Origin: Astropecten irregularis
Taxonomy: Eukaryota > Echinodermata > Asteroidea > Paxillosida > Astropectinidae
Reading direction: 5' to 3'
Assembly: GCA_963971285.1 (NCBI GenBank)
Contig: OZ020254.1
Coordinates: forward strand, 12,896,001-12,960,000
Length of the DNA: 64,000 nucleotides
Shown here in pieces: positions 54,101-63,299 of this stretch (positions are counted from its first letter, which is position 1; each line of letters begins with the position of its first letter). The position numbers were made by a program, and so were the translations under genes. The notes under the pieces were generated by a model. It was not told the DNA's origin. It searched no databases and saw only the letters and a list, made by a program, of their open reading frames with translations.

Positions 54101-57100
54101 CTCCAGATTCAAATTGTGCGTCTTAATAACAGGATTGATATCATCCACTGTCAGGTTAGCTCGGGCAACGAGCCGGAATTGGGGCGTGCCTGGATTGTCC
54201 TGTGGATCCTCTGATTCGGAATACTGAAAATTGACCCCCAAAAAAGAAAGAAAACAATTTAAAAGAAAATTTTAAAGGAAAACTAAGATCACAGTGAAAA
54301 TTAAGGATGTCTGCCTGAATTTCCATACTGAAGTCAGAATTAGAGTACCAGCCGGCAGCCACAAGCAAAAAATTCAGCAAAAAAATTTACTGTACTGATA
54401 ACAAAGTGTAAGAGACTGCAGTATCTTTTTTTTTTTTTTAAATATCAGGCATGCAACTCAGACTTAACAAAAAACAAGTAAATTCCAATCTTTAAATGAC
54501 TTTGTACAGTGTTTTTCTATTTTAAATGGCATGAGTGTCATGAGAACAACGAGGAAATCTGCTGATCCGAGGAAAAGTTGCATGCCTGTAATATCTGTAT
54601 ACAGACATTTAAACAAACATAAGTGAAAAATTGACAAGCTTGTCTGAGATAGTTCTAAACCCTCAAGAACTTAACTTATGGATACAATGTGTTCAGGACA
54701 ATATCATGGACTAACGTTTACATGTGAAGCTTTTCCACATTTTCCCTACAGTATGCAGATGTAGCTATAGCGTGCTGCCCTAAATATTAGTGCAAATTTC
54801 ATTTTTTGGTTACAATTTCAAGGTTGATTTCTGATAAATTGTACAATTGGAGTATGAAGATCATCGGGAGCTTAGTATCAAATGGAGTAAGCAGCACAGT
54901 GTCATTTGCAAGGTTTGAAAAACAAGAATTTCTGAGAAGAGTGGTACAACGTCCAACTATTTCTAAACATGTTTGCTGGTGCTGTTCATGTACTCGGACG
55001 TGGACTCAAACTTTGATATTCAGACTCGGCCCTGTACTCGACCTGAAATATACTCTTACTCGATAACATGGGCTTGGACTTGCCAGCAATGTACTCGGAC
55101 TCTGCTCAGTACTTGGACCTTGAAGTACTCAGAGTACATGTACTCTGTACTTGGATTTGAGGACTTGACTCCAACACTGGATTGTGCCGACATTTTACAC
55201 CTACCCCTGTGGACAGGCTTGCCTGCAGTTTCCGCCCAACAGTTTTCCCCACGGTACTTGACAAGGAGTTGATTTTACGGCGCAGCTTTTGGGGCGTGCT
55301 AGCAATGGTCATGTCATCGTGGAGATTGTAGGAATACACTTCAATGGTGAATTGAAACCCAGAGGGAATGTTGTTGCTGTAAAATGAAAAGAAAAAGAAG
55401 GAATAATTTAATAGAGTAAAGATTACAGTGTGGTTTCGTACCCAGTGCAAAGATGCGGTGGTCGCCATGACACATGACACTTGGGGCGCGCATTACATTT
55501 TTTACCGTGTGAAATTAATTATGCATATCATGCACAAGAAGCCAAAGAAAGGTGGCGCAGGAGGAACATTAAACATCAGAAATATCTTCCCAAATATTTC
55601 ATCAAATAACCACAAGGGAAACTGACTGAATTTAAAGTCATTGAAAAGTGAACAAAGAAAATTTGACTGGAGCGGGATTCGAACCTGCGACCTCCTGAAT
55701 ACCATACAGACGCTACCAACTGAGCTATCCAGCCCTACGTTGGTGGTGACCCCAATAGTCAATTATCTTTGTTTGTTCTTTGTTAAATTCAGCCAGTTTC
55801 CCTTACATGTATTTGTGATGTTTGATACATCGTACATCACAAATTCACAAATATCTGTGCAGTTTTGGTTTTGTTACGCGATGTTTGTAATGATGTATAA
55901 CGATACATCGTCCATCACAAATCTGCGCACATTTATCTTAGTGTGCTTTTAGTAGCATGAGTTTTCTTAATAATCTTTATTTGCTTTAGTTTGCGATAAT
56001 TAGAAATCAAGTGAAATGTACATTTGTAAAGTTATAAAAACAGCGGTCAACTGTCGCTAAAAGCGCAATAACGGTATGCAGTTAGTGGTTGTGATTTGCT
56101 CATAATGTCATATGTCATGGTGGCCACATAAATGCATAAGGACACAATTGGGTTCTTTGGAAGACAATCTCTGTGAATTTCCGGAAAAATTTTCAAATTT
56201 AGTCAGTCTGACACTGTCTGAGGCACACAAAGAATTGACATACCTACCGTAGCTAGTATTGAAATAATCACTACTACATGTACCTCAATGCAAAACCAAA
56301 GGCCAACATTATTAGTTTGGGATGTTTTCTCCTGCATGGCGATGGAAAAACAAGCAACTGAACACTTACAAATGTCATCGAGTTCGATGGCGGATAAAAC
56401 CATAAAATGTCGACCAATTAGTGCACGCATAGATCTACTGAATGCAAGGGCAAGACTTGCAAAACAACTAGTCGTGCGTCATGCTCATCCTGTTATAAGT
56501 ATGCTATTATATGGTATGGAAGGAAGTACGTGTAGCACCTTTTATAAGAGGTAAACTGGTAAACATCTGCTGACGTACTGTTTGCCAAAGCAACGGACTG
56601 GGCTTTAGCCAATGAAAAAAGTTCTTAAATACAGTATGGACACGCACGTGTACAAGTTTGTACAACATACATGAAAGTAAAAAGCAAAAAAAACGGGACA
56701 CCACAGAAGGACAAGAAAAGATTTGCTTTTGGTAAGTGTATGTTGCCTTTGTCACACAGCCCAATGGGGCTCCATCGGACATTTTGGTATAGGGTTTAAA
56801 CATGCCATTTGACAGGGAATGTGAAACAAATGAAAGTTGGTGATCCACATTATAGTTTTTTTTAACTTGTTCTGAGAGGAACAGGATTAAGGTTGTATCA
56901 TACTTTGGTAAGAAACCAAAACAGAAATGTTCACAGATTTACCTATAACTTACAGGGCATGAAGATGGTGGTGGTAGAAACATACCGTTACAAATTTTCC
57001 GCCTGAAATGGTGTATTTATCCAGAAATTAGTAAAACAACGACCGAATATCTTTTTGATTTTTTAAAAGATCAAAAATAAAAGAGAAAAGACTTAAGAAA

Positions 57101-60100
57101 TACTGTGACTGTTTTCCAGTGTTTTCTCAAAAAGTGGCCACCGTATGGGACTTAAATTTTCACAGATGATTATTATTGTATCTGTCTCGATATTCTTGCC
57201 CATGAATCTGCATTTCTTTGTTAAAAACCAAAGTATGATACTACCTTTAACGAGGATGTGTTCCTGTGTGAACAATAATTTCACGGTAGGGCTTTTCCCC
57301 CTTTCGTTTGAGCTAAAAACTCAAACAACTATACGTGGCTGTTTTTCACTGTTTTCTCAGTGGGCAACGTATGGCACTGAAATTTTCACAGATGACTGTT
57401 ACTGTCTTGGTATTTTTGCCCATGAATCTGTAATTCTTTGATAAAAACCAAAGTATGATACTACCTTTAAGGAGAGCTGCCCTTTTTCAAAACATAACAT
57501 ACAATTTTCAAGCTGACATTTACCCTTTATGGAAAATACAAAAATAGTATTGTCTTTTTATAATCTTTTTCAACAGGACAAGCGCAAATCTTTTTTCTGA
57601 CACTGGACAAATGCAGAAACTTGGTTTAGCAAAAGCAAACGGCTCTCTTTATTCACTAGTATGATCTATGAGTCGGCCCTATATTGATTTAGGGAGTTGG
57701 ATTTGCAGCTGAAACTTGATTTTTGTTAGTGAGAGCAAATCATTCTCCTCACTTCTCTACGTTGATTTAAGGAGAGTGATTTGCAGCTCCCCTCATTTTG
57801 AAAAATTAAAATGAAGGCCTAGTATAGCTCCCCTTTCTTCCCAATAGCCCAAAGGTCTTTCTCTGCTTATTCCTACATGCACCACCACATGTAGCAATGA
57901 CTAGTCAAATGTACTTTATTTCCTTACTCGTTTCTAATCATAAATCAGTCAGTTTCCTCAAATCATTAGATTTCGGTCGGCCTCGTTCTTCAAAATCATG
58001 GCACAATTAACTGTTATCTATGAGTCAGACCCCGTGCATACCCTGGGATCACGGAATACTAGTTACAATAGCGCTCCTCACTTGCGCTAAAAATAGCACT
58101 GGATCTCAGACAAACATTGCAAACGTGTGTGATGGGTGTGCTTGTGTGCATGTGCATGTATGAAGTTTGTCTGACATCCAGGGATTTTGTACATGCGCGC
58201 GCTGGCCAAATCACTTGTGTGGCATCATTAGTGCAGAGAGCTATTGTTTACAAATGATACAATATTATCAAAGTATTCTTGTGTTGATAATGCCATGTGA
58301 TGCTGGAGTTCAAAGTAGGGCTGTAAGTTTACGAATAATTTTGTAACCGGTTACCCGTCTGTTTTTCGGTGACGGTTACGATTACCCCTATAACAAAGAA
58401 AACAAAGAAAAACAAAGAAATAGTAAGTTTTGGTCTTTCAGGAACTTGGTTGACAACATTCTTTTGTCACAACATTTGGCAGTAGTAGACATAGAAAAAT
58501 GTCTGGCCTTTGCTTTGCATAAGCCTGCTGGTCCAATTTTCAAAAGATCATTGACTTTTTTTCTTTGTGAACTCTAGAAAGTGTCTATGTTTCAAAAAGA
58601 AGAGGCAATTAAAAAGATACTTTTCGATGAACCTACATGTAACTGGGAAAATGTACCCGGGTACCCCCTTTGAACGGTCGGTTAACCGGTTAACCGGATA
58701 CAAACTGCAGCCTATAGTTCAAAGTACAACTATTTGGTTGCTAGGCGCCCTGGCCTAGCTTCCCCCGATCCTCTCATGTAGGGTTTCAGAGATGGGTTGG
58801 GTCGCCTAGCTGCCATGGCGTGAAGTACTATGTATTTATAACCACGGTTCAGATTCAGATGACCAGCCACGGTTATTGGAAAGGATTGACTTTGTAAGTC
58901 CGACAGCCCCCTTGTCATGCTTAGCAGTCTTGAAAATAGCTTGAATTCTTAAACATGTTAAAGGCAATTTGCTGGTATAAGTGCTTCTGGCATCAGATAG
59001 ACCAGCAGAAACTATCTGCTGGTCTATTGCCAATTTCATGGCCCTGCTTAGCTCAAAAATTGGCTAACCATGAACAAGTTTTAATGAAAATGGGATTACT
59101 AACAACCAAATGTCCATGTCTTGTCTTTATAATCTTTATTTGCTTTAGTTTGCGATAATTAGAAATCAAGTGAAATGTACACTTGTAAAGTTATTAAAAC
59201 AGCCGTCAACTGTCGCTAAAAGCACAATAACGGTATGCAGTTAGTGGTTGCGATTCGCCAATAATGTCATATGTCATGGCGGACACAATTGGGCTCTTTA
59301 GAAGTAAATCTCTGTGAATTTCCTGAAAAATTAACAAATTTAGTCTGTCCGAGGCACACAAAGAATTGACATACATGTTCCTACCGTAGCTAATATTGAA
59401 ATCACTACTACATGTACCTCAATGCAAAACCAAAGGCCAATATTATTAGTTTCGGATGTTTTCTCCTGCATGGCGATGGAATAACAAGCAACCGAACACT
59501 TACATTTGTCACCGAGTTCGATGGCGGATAGAACCATAAAATGCCGACCAATTAGTGCACGCATAGACCTACTGAATGCAAGGGCAAGACTTGCAAAATA
59601 ACTAGTTGGGCGTCATACTCATCCTGTCATATATATGCTATTATATGGTATGGAAGGAAGTACGTGTAGCATCTTTTATGAGAGTTTAACTGGTAAACAT
59701 CTGCTGACGTACTGTTTGCCAAAGCAACGGACTGGGCTTTAGCCAATGAAAAAAGTTCTTAAATACAGTATGGACACGCACGTGTACAAGTTTGTACAAC
59801 ATACATGAAAGTAAAAAGCAAAAAAAACGGGACACCACAGAAGGACAAGAAAAGATTTGCTTTTGGTAAGTGTATGTTGCCTTTGTCACACAGCCCAATG
59901 GGGCTCCATCGGACATTTTGGTATATGGTTTAAACATGCCATTTGACAGGGAATGTGAAACAAATGAAAGTTGGTGATCCACATATAGTTTTCAACTTGT
60001 TCTGAGAGGAAAAGGTTTAAGGTTGTATCATACTTTGGTAAGAAACCAAAACAGAAATGTTCACAGATTTACCTATAACTTACAGGGCATGAAGATGGTG

Positions 60101-62024
60101 GTGGTAGAAACATACCGTTACAAATTTTCCGCCTGAAATGGTGTATTTATCCAGAAATTAGTAAAACAACGACCGAATATCTTTTTGATTTTTTAACAGA
60201 TCAAAAATAAAAGAGAAAAGACTTAAGAAATACTGTGGCTGTTTTTCACTGTTTTCTCAGTGGGCAACGTATGGGACTGAAATTTTCACAGATGACTGTT
60301 TCTGTATCTGTCTTGGTATTTTTGCCCATGAATCTGTATTTCTTTGATAAAAACCAAAGTATGATACTACCTTCAAGGAGAGCTGCCCTTTTTCAAAACA
60401 TAAGATATACAATTTTCCAGCTGACATTTACCCTTTATGGAAAATACAAAAATAGTAATTTTTTTTTATAATCTTTTTAAACAGGACAAGCAAAATTGTC
60501 TCTTTTTCTGACACCGGACACATGCGGAAACTTGGTTTAGCAAGAACGAACTGCTCTCTTAATTCACTGTTACTGTATGAGTATGCCCTATATACTGTTG
60601 ATTTGAGGAGTTGGATTTGCAGCGCAAGCTTGATTTTTGTTAGTGAGAGCAAATTACTTTCCTTAATTCTCTACGGGTGCATTCGTTAAGCTAACACGGA
60701 TCAGCCCTTACTGGGAATGGTCGTGCTATACTGCACAAAACAAGCGAGAGAATGGTGGGGGACGAGGTTGACTGGTGTTGACCCGTGTTGGCTAAATGAA
60801 TGCACCCTACATTGATTAAAGGAGAGTGATTTGCAGCTCTCCTCATTTTTATTAAAATGAAGGCCTATATAGTATAGCTCCCCTTTCTTCCCAATAGCCC
60901 AAAGCTCTCTATCTGCTTATTCCTACATGCACTATATACTTACTAGCGATGACTATGTCAAATACTATATTTCCTTAATTGTTTCTAATCATAAATCGGT
61001 AAGTTTTCTAGAATTATTAGATTTTGGTCGGTCTCATTCTTCAAAATCATGGCACAATTAACTGTTATCTATGAGTCAGACCCCCTGCATACCCTGGGAT
61101 GGTGGTAGCTGAACATTACAAGTAGCGCTCCGCACTAAAAATAGCACACTGGATCTCAGACAAACATTGCAAACGTGTGTGGGTGTGCGTGTGTGCATGA
61201 ATGTGCATGCATGAAGTTTGTCTGACATCCGGGGATTTTGTACATACATGTATGCACGCGCTGGCCAAATCACTTGTGCGACGTCATTAGTGTGGAGCGC
61301 TATTGTTTACAAATTATACAATATTAAATCAAAGTATTCTTGTGTTGATTAAAATGCCATTTGATGCTGGAGTTCAAAGTACGACTATTTGGTTGCGAGG
61401 CGCCCTGGCCTAGCTTCCTCCAATCCTCTCATATAGGGTTTCAGAGGTGGGTTTGGTCGCCTAGCTGCCATGGCGGGAAGTACGTGTATTTATAACCACA
61501 GTTCAGATTCAGATGACCAGCCACGGTTATTGGAAATGATGGACTTTATAACTCCGACAGCCCCCTTGTCATGCTTAGCAGTCTTGAAAATAGCTTGAAT
61601 TATTAAACATGTTAAAGGCAATTTGCTGGTATAAGTGCTTCTGGCATCAGATAGACCAGCAGAAACTATCTGCTGGTCTATTGCCAATTTCATGGCCCTG
61701 CTTAGCACAAAAATTGGCTAACCATGAAAAAGTTTTAATAAAAATGGGATTAATAACAACCAAATGTCCATGTCTTGTGTACCGCTTGTTGTTGTTCTTT
61801 GGCTGTTGTTCGCTGACCATATACATGTACATGTATATCAAATTTTTAATGGTGGTTTGTTTTATTTAGCAAGACATTTTGTGCTTAGCAACTCCATGGA
61901 ATTGGCCACTGGTAAAGAAGCTCACAGCTCAGTGAGTTGACTGATTTGTCTATAATGGAGTCTAGAGACATGAACAGTACAAAACTCACTTTGTATAGAT
62001 CCAGAATTTTTATTTTTCAATTGC

Positions 62025-62056
<32 letters not shown>

Positions 62057-62262
62057 GCTAGACAACATTTTTGGGGGCTCAAGCCCCCCTAGCCCCCCCA
62101 CCCCTAGGACCGCGCCTGGAAGAAACAATCTTTGAACTTACAAGACAAAGGAATCCTCAAAGACAACATCAGTTGCTGTCCTGTCTACGTTGGTAACCAT
62201 CTGAGTGCAGCTGATCTCTGAGCCAATCTTCAGCAGACAGAAGACCGCATACCGGTGATGGT
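48029..62262 (-). CDS. RTKN: Rhotekin (Rho effector), last eight coding exons
   Basis: Rhotekin binds active Rho through an N-terminal HR1 region and has an anillin-type (C2-like) region and a PH domain. The N-terminus lies right of the window; the visible part encodes about 369 residues. In order: HHRYAVFCLLKIGSEI and VDRTATDV (vertebrate LHRWAVFLLLQLGEHI and VDRTLTDI), CCRLAAQPNCM (vertebrate CCRLAAQPLCM), a split PH domain ending ELERWRSALDQM, then a WRNACHF segment, ITPEPRRPS and TGSLYDEMS (vertebrate WKQCCDE, ETPAPRKPP and QGSLYHEM). The C-terminus ends ETNV, a class I PDZ ligand; human rhotekin also ends in one (QSPV). All eight exons join with matching phase. Whether it is RTKN, RTKN2 or pre-duplication is unresolved. 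Confidence 0.93.
48233..48598. mobile_element. TTAA-type MITE, family B
   Basis: Right TTAA at 48599-48602; the left flank reads GTAA. The left end is 34 bp from the acceptor of the last rhotekin exon. Confidence 0.8.
49088..49198 (-). CDS. RTKN: RTKN exon after the PH domain
   Basis: 111 nt, phase 1 in and out. It encodes AWRNACHFAVGIITPEPRRP and TGSLYDEMSI; the TPxPRxP and GSLYxEM pattern is specific to rhotekin. Acceptor TTTTATAG; donor ATAA|GTAAGT. Confidence 0.92.
   Translation of the reverse strand: MHGGTRVILQWASLPQNQEGPLLNQIAQGPSMMKCQ
49319..49715 (-). mobile_element. LINE 3' fragment, C-terminal end of ORF2
   Basis: On the minus strand, YSNVLYGSETW, then WSDHVSNERLLRVE, then in another frame GRPHDKWLHQMDRYF and RRPKVYPSKVDAAMHCHG. 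This order is typical of the C-terminal end of non-LTR retrotransposon ORF2 (YG-ETW, GRPxxxW, RRP, VDAA). At least one frame change and a stop separate the parts, so it is dead. It lies in the rhotekin intron between the PH exon and the next exon. Confidence 0.7.
49804..49963 (-). CDS. RTKN: RTKN exon, second half of the PH domain
   Basis: 160 nt, phase 0 in and phase 1 out. It encodes HVLVVSGVEGEERHHLAAES followed by LELERWRSALDQM, the last strands and the C-terminal PH helix with its typical Trp. Acceptor TTTGTTCAG; donor CAAG|GTACGG. Confidence 0.93.
51165..51602. mobile_element. GGGGCCAATTTCATG element split by a tRNA-bearing element
   Basis: Left part 51165-51380 and right part about 51545-51602 make one element; the middle (51385-51545) is a tRNA-like unit with GGATTCGAACC and CCAACTGAGCCATCCAG on the minus strand. 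Confidence 0.75.
51651..51785 (-). CDS. RTKN: RTKN exon, first half of the PH domain
   Basis: 135 nt, phase 0 (45 codons). NLWGVLRDGHLRLWDKAEDV gives the first PH strands, and THTIPISK follows. Acceptor ATCGCTCAG; donor AAG|GTAGTA. Confidence 0.92.
52900..53012 (-). CDS. RTKN: RTKN exon, CCRLAAQP segment
   Basis: 113 nt, phase 1 in and phase 0 out. It contains FPLFGNFCCRLAAQPNCMGK, nearly identical in pattern to the vertebrate rhotekin block. A longer open frame overlaps it in another frame and looks like a membrane protein, but it has no homology and is a shadow. Acceptor TTTCCCAG; donor CAA|GTTAGT. Confidence 0.93.
53109..53410. mobile_element. Two adjacent foldback MITEs, GGGGTCGATTTCA family
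   Basis: 53109-53253 is well kept (AGGGGTCGATTTCACCAAAC, and an end matching its complement). 53250-53410 is a second, diverged copy starting at CAGGGGTCAATTTCACC. Confidence 0.8.
53785..54078. mobile_element. GGGCCCAATTTCATG family element
   Basis: Ends GGGCCCAGTATCATGGAATC and GATTCCATAAAATTGGGCCC. It ends about 20 bp from a rhotekin exon donor. Confidence 0.8.
54097..54223 (-). CDS. RTKN: RTKN exon, anillin-type region
   Basis: 127 nt, phase 0 in and phase 1 out. It encodes FRLVARANLTVDDINPVIKT and HNLNLET, matching vertebrate LLAHTTLTLAEV and THDLTL. Acceptor AATTTTCAG; donor ACAG|GTAAGA. The end of a GGGCCCAATT-type MITE lies about 20 bp past the donor. Confidence 0.92.
54446..54588. 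mobile_element. ~140-bp MITE with CAGGCATGCAACT ends
   Basis: Ends CAGGCATGCAACT and AGTTGCATGCCTG after small changes. Same family as 42497-42637. Confidence 0.8.
54968..55190. repeat. Degenerate TACTCGGACTC-type repeat
   Basis: Irregular repetition of TACTCGGAC, ACTTGGAC and GTACTC motifs just downstream of a rhotekin exon. Probably a decayed minisatellite or element. Confidence 0.6.
55205..55376 (-). CDS. RTKN: RTKN exon, anillin-type region
   Basis: 172 nt, phase 2 in and phase 0 out. It encodes FQFTIEVYSYN and a basic segment KLRRKINSLSSTVGKTVGRK, matching the FELRLELYG and GRSSGRRVRASL region of vertebrate rhotekin. Acceptor TTTTACAG; donor GGG|GTAGGT. Confidence 0.92.
55595..55806 (-). 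mobile_element. tRNA-bearing inverted-repeat element, well kept
   Basis: Outer inverted ends: AACCACAAGGGAAACTGACT at left and CAGCCAGTTTCCCTTA at right, extended inward by GAATTTAA and TTAAATTC. Between them is a tRNA-like unit on the minus strand (about 55668-55740) with a B box GGTTCGAATCCCGC and A-box region TAGCTCAGTTGGTAGCG. Confidence 0.8.
56891..57246. mobile_element. TTAA-type MITE, family A, duplication unit 1
   Basis: TTAA at 56887-56890 and 57247-57250. The left end GGTTGTATCATACTTTGG differs from the consensus, a variant shared with the unit 2 copy. A second, partial right half follows at about 57335-57473. Confidence 0.85.
58318..58715. mobile_element. ~400-bp element with GGGCTGTAAGTTT ends, unit 1 only
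   Basis: Starts GGGCTGTAAGTTTACG and ends AAACTGCAGCC, with GTAACCGGTTACC-type sequence near both ends. AGTTCAAAGTA flanks it on both sides (58307-58317, 58716-58726), where unit 2 has it once. A related end is at about 63225-63298. The direct repeat suggests a hAT-like element, but its exact length is unsure. Confidence 0.85.
60021..60372. mobile_element. TTAA-type MITE, family A, duplication unit 2
   Basis: TTAA at 60017-60020; the right flank reads TCAA. Counterpart of 56891-57246. Confidence 0.85.
60675..60807. mobile_element. 133-bp MITE with GGGTGCATTCGTT ends, unit 2 only
   Basis: Ends GGGTGCATTCGTTAAGCTAA and its near complement. Flanked by TAC on both sides (60672-60674, 60808-60810); unit 1 at 57757-57762 has the uninterrupted TCTACGTTGATTT. 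The 3-bp duplication fits PIF/Harbinger-type elements. Confidence 0.92.
61680..61915. mobile_element. GGGGCCAATTTCATG family element
   Basis: Starts TGCCAATTTCATGGCCCTGC and ends CATGGAATTGGCCACTGG. The duplication breakpoint of unit 2 falls inside it; unit 1 has only its left half. Confidence 0.78.
62020..62122. repeat. Poly-G element next to a rhotekin exon
   Basis: T9 followed by about 22 G (62036-62057), then GGGGGCTCAAGCCCCCC and a CCTAGGACCGCGCCTGG end, 20 bp past the donor of the 62142 exon. Similar in plan to 32160-32300. Run length may be misassembled. Confidence 0.65.
62142..62262 (-). CDS. RTKN: RTKN exon, anillin-type region start
   Basis: 121 nt, entered in phase 1 and left in phase 2. 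It encodes HHRYAVFCLLKIGSEISCTQ and then VDRTATDVVFEDSF. Acceptor GCCAACAG; donor CTT|GTAAGT. The exon before it is not in the window. Confidence 0.93.
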
Positions 62263-62893
62263 CTGTTGGCAAAAAAACAAAGACAGTGGATCTCCATGAA
62301 TAACAACTTTGCAAAAGTACAGATATACAGTGGTTATTATTACTGAGATGTGTTTTGCATCCATAGAGCTATATTTAAATTACTAGAGTGCAAGCATATT
62401 CTCCGTGCGGAGATGCTTCGAAACCGCCCTGGGCACAGTCATTTTGAATTTGAGTGTGTGTCTGTGGAACAAGAAAAATGTGACAGGAATGCCTTTTCGA
62501 AGAGTAAAAAATCTTCGTGCATGTATGTACAGTATATATGCAACGCGCAAGTATATACGCAACACTGAAGTGAAGTGTGTGACTGAGTGCAGAGCATGTG
62601 CGCGCACTGCGCAAAATGAAACAAGCATTTACTGAAGATTGGGCTTCTATAATTACGCACTCGTATAAAACACAAATGCAGATATATATGCAAATACAAC
62701 AGACTTACACAATTTTGTGTTTTCCATAGGTTTGTGCACAAACATGGATGCACCCAGCAGGCATCACTCTGTACACGGGGCCAGCGCTCTAATAATTTTA
62801 ACATAGCTCTGTTTTCATCAAGACTCTTCCACATGCCATCTGATTGCTGAATACCGGTATGCCTTACATGTCTTACACTGAAGTGCACATTGA

Positions 62894-63105
62894 AAGGTAC
62901 AGTACAGGATTGGTAACATATCCAAACAGAAATGTAGAAGAAACATACACGTACTGTTAAAATATTTTCACTTGAAAAGGTGAAATTATCCAGAAAAAAG
63001 TCAAACCTTTTTTTATGTTTTAAAAGAAACATTGAGTCAGGTTTTCCCTATTTTCTCCTGACTCATGATGTCCGATTGAGCTCAAATTCTCACAGGTTTA
63101 CATGT
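62894..63105. mobile_element. TTAA-type MITE, family B, truncated
   Basis: Starts AAAGGTACAGTACAGGATTG and keeps GATTGAGCTCAAATTCTC; internal and right parts are lost. A 197-codon open frame crosses it on the minus strand but is not coding in my view. Confidence 0.7.
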
Positions 63106-63299
63106 ACATGTATCTACCACTGGTTTGTCTACCACTGCCAAATGTCATTACAAAGAATGTTATCAACCAATTTCATAAAAGACCCTGAAACTTACTATTT
63201 CTTTTCTTTCTTTTGTCTTACGGGTAACCGTATGGTAACCGTAACAGAATTACAGACAGGCAACCGGTTACAAAATTATCCGTAAACTTACAGCCCTAG

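Larger units (their letters stand above)
55971..61778. repeat. Tandem duplication of a ~2.6-3.1-kb segment
   Basis: Unit 1 (55971-59124) and unit 2 (59129-61778) follow the same order with high identity, starting ATAATCTTTATTTGCTTTAG and ending AAATGTCCATGTCTTGT. Both contain a family A MITE (56891-57246, 60021-60372), an AATAGCGCTCC-type element and an identical small hairpin TAGACCAGCAG. The whole lies in one rhotekin intron. Unit 1 alone has extra sequence at 57275-57470 and 58318-58715; unit 2 alone has an element at 60675-60807. Confidence 0.92.

Noticed and set aside
56507-56848. 113-codon minus-strand frame repeated at 59686-59982
   Set aside because: The repetition is explained by the tandem duplication; the frame has no family resemblance or splice context, and identity by recent copying is not evidence of coding.
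58999-59032. Possible microRNA hairpin (TAGACCAGCAG arms)
   Set aside because: The stem is only 11 bp with no extended pairing, too short for a microRNA precursor.
62439-63032. 197-codon minus-strand frame
   Set aside because: It runs across a truncated family B MITE and unique DNA, with Cys/His-rich low-order composition and no family resemblance.
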